This document shows positions 61,758-64,000 of a DNA stretch of 64,000 nt, piece after piece. Origin of the DNA: Lachnospiraceae bacterium (lineage in GTDB: Bacteria; Bacillota; Clostridia; Lachnospirales; Lachnospiraceae). Below the pieces are notes generated by a model that searched no databases, was not told where the DNA came from, and worked only from the letters and a program-made list of their open reading frames with translations. The position numbers were made by a program, and so were the translations under genes. The first letter of the stretch is position 1, and each line of letters opens with the position of its first letter. The DNA lies in the NCBI GenBank assembly GCA_003862155.1, contig QOUV01000004.1:1-64000 (forward strand). The letters run 5' to 3'.

Positions 61758-62263
61758 TTACGGACTCAGACCAATTTTCTCCTCTGAGTCCGTAATTCTG
61801 GCTGGGATTTTACGGACTAACACCAGCTTTTCCCTCTAAGTCCGTAATCATGACTGGGATTTTACGGACTCACACTAATTTTCTCCTCTAAGTCCGTAAT
61901 CATGACTGGAATTTTACGGACTCACACTAGTTTTCTCCTCTGAGTCCGTAATCTTGATAGCTTCTTTACGGACTCACGCCGAGTTCTCCATCTCAGTCCG
62001 TAACTCTGTTAGCTTCTTTACGGACTCGCACCAGCTTTTCCATCTGAGTCCGTAATCCATAACACAATTTTACGGACTCAGATCAAGTTTTCCTTTTCAG
62101 TCCGTAATTATATTAGCTTTCTTACGGACTCGCACCAGCTTTTCCATCTGAGTCCGTAATCCATAACACAATTTTACGGACTCTGATCAAGTTTTCCTTC
62201 TCAGTCTGTAATTATATTAGCTTCTTTACGGACTCGCACCAGCTTTTCCATCTGAGTCCGTAA
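61758..62263. repeat. Array of ten 52-bp palindromic repeats
   Basis: Units start TTACGGACT at 61758 and then every 52 bases to 62226. Each has a 38-base block (TTACGGACTCAGAC, a pyrimidine-rich centre such as CAGCTTTTCCATC, then TGAGTCCGTAA) and a 14-base link. The palindromic ends are nearly invariant; the centres and links fall into two or three alternating types. Same family as 43883-44076. There are no cas genes and no unrelated spacers. Confidence 0.93.
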
Positions 62264-62272
62264 CCAGTGCAC

Positions 62273-62314
62273 AAAAAAGGGTGCCGGGATTCGCGATTGC
62301 GAATCCCGGCACCC
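62273..62314 (-). terminator. Intrinsic terminator of hflX
   Basis: A perfect 16-bp stem (GGGTGCCGGGATTCGC with its complement) and four-base loop at 62279-62314. On the minus strand it is followed by six Ts, 27 bases past the hflX stop. Confidence 0.85.
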
Positions 62315-62340
62315 TGGGCTTAATTCCTTAATTGATAGTC

Positions 62341-63573
62341 TTATGAAAAAGCTCGATTGACATACGCCTCTACATATACTCCATCCGGACGGTACTCCTC
62401 TTTTATGATATGACCGTATTCGTGAAGTCTTTCGAGGCGGGAGCCCTCGGTGTATGGGATTACCTCGTTTATTTGCTTCATGCCTGACATCAGAAGCTTT
62501 TTCATGGCACGTTTTAAGTCTTCAAGTCCCTGACCTGTCTTTGCGGATATATGCACCGCAATGTCTGCGTGTCCGTCAAAGAGAGGGCGGGCATTTTCAG
62601 CCTTGTCGCCCTTGTTAAAGACTGTAAGTATCGGCTTTCCGCTGATATGCAGCTCGCTCAAGGTCTGGTACACGACGTCCATATTTCTCTCAAGCGCAGG
62701 ATCCGCTGAATCGACCACATGGATTATATAATCGGCGTACTTTGCCTCCTCGAGTGTCGAGTGGAACGCATCAATCAGGTTATGCGGGAGCTTGCTGATA
62801 AATCCGACCGTATCTGTAAGCAGAACCTGCCAGCCGTCGCCCAGGTCCATCCTCCTTGTTGTCGGATCTAGTGTCGCAAAAAGCGCATCCTCCTCTAATA
62901 CGGATGAGCCTGTCAGCGCATTCAAAAGCGTTGATTTGCCTGCATTAGTGTAACCCACGATTGCAAAAACAGGTATCTGGTTCTTTGAACGGGATTTTCT
63001 CGTGTTTTCGCGATTTTTCTCCATTTCTTTGAGCTGGCGGCGGAGAGATGAGATTCTGTCCCTGATCCGGCGTCTGTCGGTCTCAAGCTTTGTCTCACCT
63101 GGTCCTCTGGTGCCGATTCCTCCGCCGAGTCTCGACATCGCGATTCCCGCGCTTCCAGAAAGGCGGCTCGATTTGTACTGAAGCTGCGCCATCTCGACCT
63201 GGATCTGTCCTTCCTTCGTGGTGGCGTGCTGCGCAAAAATATCCAGTATCAGCATAGTGCGGTCTATGACCTTCACATCGAGCGCTGCCTCAAGATTTCC
63301 CATCTGCGCAGGCGTCAGCTCGTCGTCACTTATCACGCCGTCTGCATCAAAAGCATCGATAAACTCCCGAAGCTCTTCTATTTTTCCCTTGCCAATATAT
63401 GTTCCAGGCGACGGTGCTTCCATGGTCTGCGTTACCTGATAGACGCACTCGGCGCCCGCTGTGTCGAGAAGGCGCGCGAGCTCGGCGAGAGAGCTTTTCG
63501 TGCCATCCATGTCACGGCCGTCAGTCACGGCGATTTCTATGTATTTTTCTTTTTTCTCTGCTGTTAGTATCAT
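62341..63573 (-). CDS. hflX: GTPase HflX
   Basis: 410-residue ribosome-binding GTPase that splits or rescues stalled ribosomes under stress. The N-terminal HflX domain has PSPGTYIGKGKIEEL and ATTKEGQIQVEMAQLQY, then the glycine-rich RLGGGIGTRGPGETKLETDR. The G domain has G1 VGYTNAGKSTL, G3 DTVGF and G4 NKGD. The ATG at 63573 has no clear ribosome site; the promoter -10 ends only six bases before it, so the mRNA may be leaderless. Confidence 0.94.
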   Translation of the reverse strand: MILTAEKKEKYIEIAVTDGRDMDGTKSSLAELARLLDTAGAECVYQVTQTMEAPSPGTYIGKGKIEELREFIDAFDADGVISDDELTPAQMGNLEAALDVKVIDRTMLILDIFAQHATTKEGQIQVEMAQLQYKSSRLSGSAGIAMSRLGGGIGTRGPGETKLETDRRRIRDRISSLRRQLKEMEKNRENTRKSRSKNQIPVFAIVGYTNAGKSTLLNALTGSSVLEEDALFATLDPTTRRMDLGDGWQVLLTDTVGFISKLPHNLIDAFHSTLEEAKYADYIIHVVDSADPALERNMDVVYQTLSELHISGKPILTVFNKGDKAENARPLFDGHADIAVHISAKTGQGLEDLKRAMKKLLMSGMKQINEVIPYTEGSRLERLHEYGHIIKEEYRPDGVYVEAYVNRAFS

Positions 63574-63579
63574 GCGGTG

Positions 63580-63608
63580 ATAATACCACTATTTTGCTAT
63601 AAACTCAA
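63580..63608 (-). promoter_or_regulatory. hflX promoter abutting the start codon
   Basis: Minus-strand TTGAGT (63603-63608) and TATTAT (63580-63585), 17 bases apart. Transcription would begin at or within a base or two of the ATG. Confidence 0.55.
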
Positions 63609-63663
63609 ACGCTTTGACGCAGGCGGTTTTTAAGTTATAATCTGCATTAGAAAATTTAAAAAA

Positions 63664-63692
63664 TTGCTTTTGTTGCTTCTACAACATAAAAT
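63664..63692 (+). promoter_or_regulatory. Possible promoter of the DUF1858 gene
   Basis: TTGCTT (63664-63669) and TAAAAT (63687-63692), 17 bases apart, about 50 bases before the start. Confidence 0.4.
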
Positions 63693-63743
63693 AACCCGGT
63701 TTCGTATTATCCTATTATCATATCAAATGAAAGGAGATCACAA

Positions 63744-64000
63744 ATGTCTAAGAAAATTGACCTGAATAAAACAGTATTCGAACTCACAAAACAGTATCCT
63801 GAGCTTATTGATATAATGGCAAAACTCGGTTTCACCGAGATCACAAAGAAACCCGTATTAAATTCTGTGGGAAAACTCATGACGATCCCTAAGGGAGCAA
63901 AGATGAAGAACATCTCCATGATGGATGTTGTGTCTGCCCTTATGGCAAACGGTTTTGAACTTGAGGGAAAAATGCCTGAGATAAAAATCCCTGACGCATC
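63744..64000 (+). CDS. DUF1858 domain protein (5' part)
   Basis: The ATG at 63744 follows AAAGGAG and the frame is open to the window edge (85 codons). The sequence (IDLNKTVFELTKQYPELIDI, MAKLGFTEITKKPVL, MDVVSALMANGFELEG) is a DUF1858 domain, a small helical module often joined to DUF438 and PAS or hemerythrin-like domains. The rest lies outside the window, so the full product is unknown. Confidence 0.75.
   Translation, partial: MSKKIDLNKTVFELTKQYPELIDIMAKLGFTEITKKPVLNSVGKLMTIPKGAKMKNISMMDVVSALMANGFELEGKMPEIKIPDA

Noticed and set aside
61758-62263. CRISPR array
   Set aside because: The period is regular, but the 14-base links and the palindrome centres recur among units, there are no unique spacers of 30 or more bases, and no cas genes are in the window.

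Overview
The window reads as a chromosomal segment of a low-to-mid GC Firmicute of class Clostridia, most likely Lachnospiraceae. Support for this: strong AGGAGG ribosome sites, many ATGA or TAATG gene overlaps, a CIRCE operator, a lysyl-tRNA synthetase carrying a C-terminal tRNA-binding domain, the Nup/Bmp nucleoside importer, class III fructose bisphosphatase and many zinc-ribbon membrane proteins. I cannot name a species.

Layout. 0.3-4.1 kb: fructose operon fruR-fruK-fruA. 4.1-5.4 kb: gene-free repeat region. 5.4-8.6 kb: deoC-add-crp-punA. 8.6-9.9 kb: second repeat region. 9.9-17.9 kb: a seven-gene operon, udp-bmpA-yjjI-yjjW-nupO-nupP-nupQ. 18-23.3 kb: Nudix hydrolase, LacI regulator with an SPL-like radical SAM protein, cobalt/nickel ECF transporter. 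23.3-24.7 kb: tRNA-Val, ridA, CIRCE-controlled hsp20. 24.75-26.2 kb: IS3-family element. 26.3-34.2 kb: cell-envelope block (OatA-like acetyltransferase, amidase, four zinc-ribbon proteins, one with a YARHG domain). 34.2-40.9 kb: fbp, then moxR-DUF58-transglutaminase. 41-43.8 kb: AT-rich frameshifted surface protein, Dabb protein and truncated dehydrogenase. 44.5-50.9 kb: greA-lysS, then alarmone synthetase, two-component system and an unknown protein. 51-56.6 kb: cdd-cbiL, argF and coaX, a PF11449-like exporter with dusB. 56.8-64 kb: GH42 galactosidase, DUF4143 ATPase, birA, hflX and a partial DUF1858 gene.

The clearest functional theme is nucleoside salvage. BmpA and NupOPQ import nucleosides. 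Udp, PunA, Add and Cdd release bases and (deoxy)ribose 1-phosphate, and DeoC cleaves deoxyribose 5-phosphate. The glycyl radical enzyme YjjI and its activase YjjW sit inside the importer operon. A perfect TGTGCA-N3-TGCACA palindrome lies upstream of both the fructose and the nucleoside promoters and may link them to the Crp-like regulator encoded beside punA.

The least explained content is non-coding. It includes five related long-hairpin elements with conserved mismatched inner arms and differing but self-complementary outer stems; arrays of 103/51-bp and 72-bp repeats flanked by these hairpins; two arrays of an exactly 52-bp palindromic repeat; a 29-bp repeat that abuts or supplies stop codons; and four consecutive perfect hairpins upstream of argF. 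Within genes, the oddest feature is a perfect in-frame triplication of 132 bp in the catalytic core of the alarmone synthetase.
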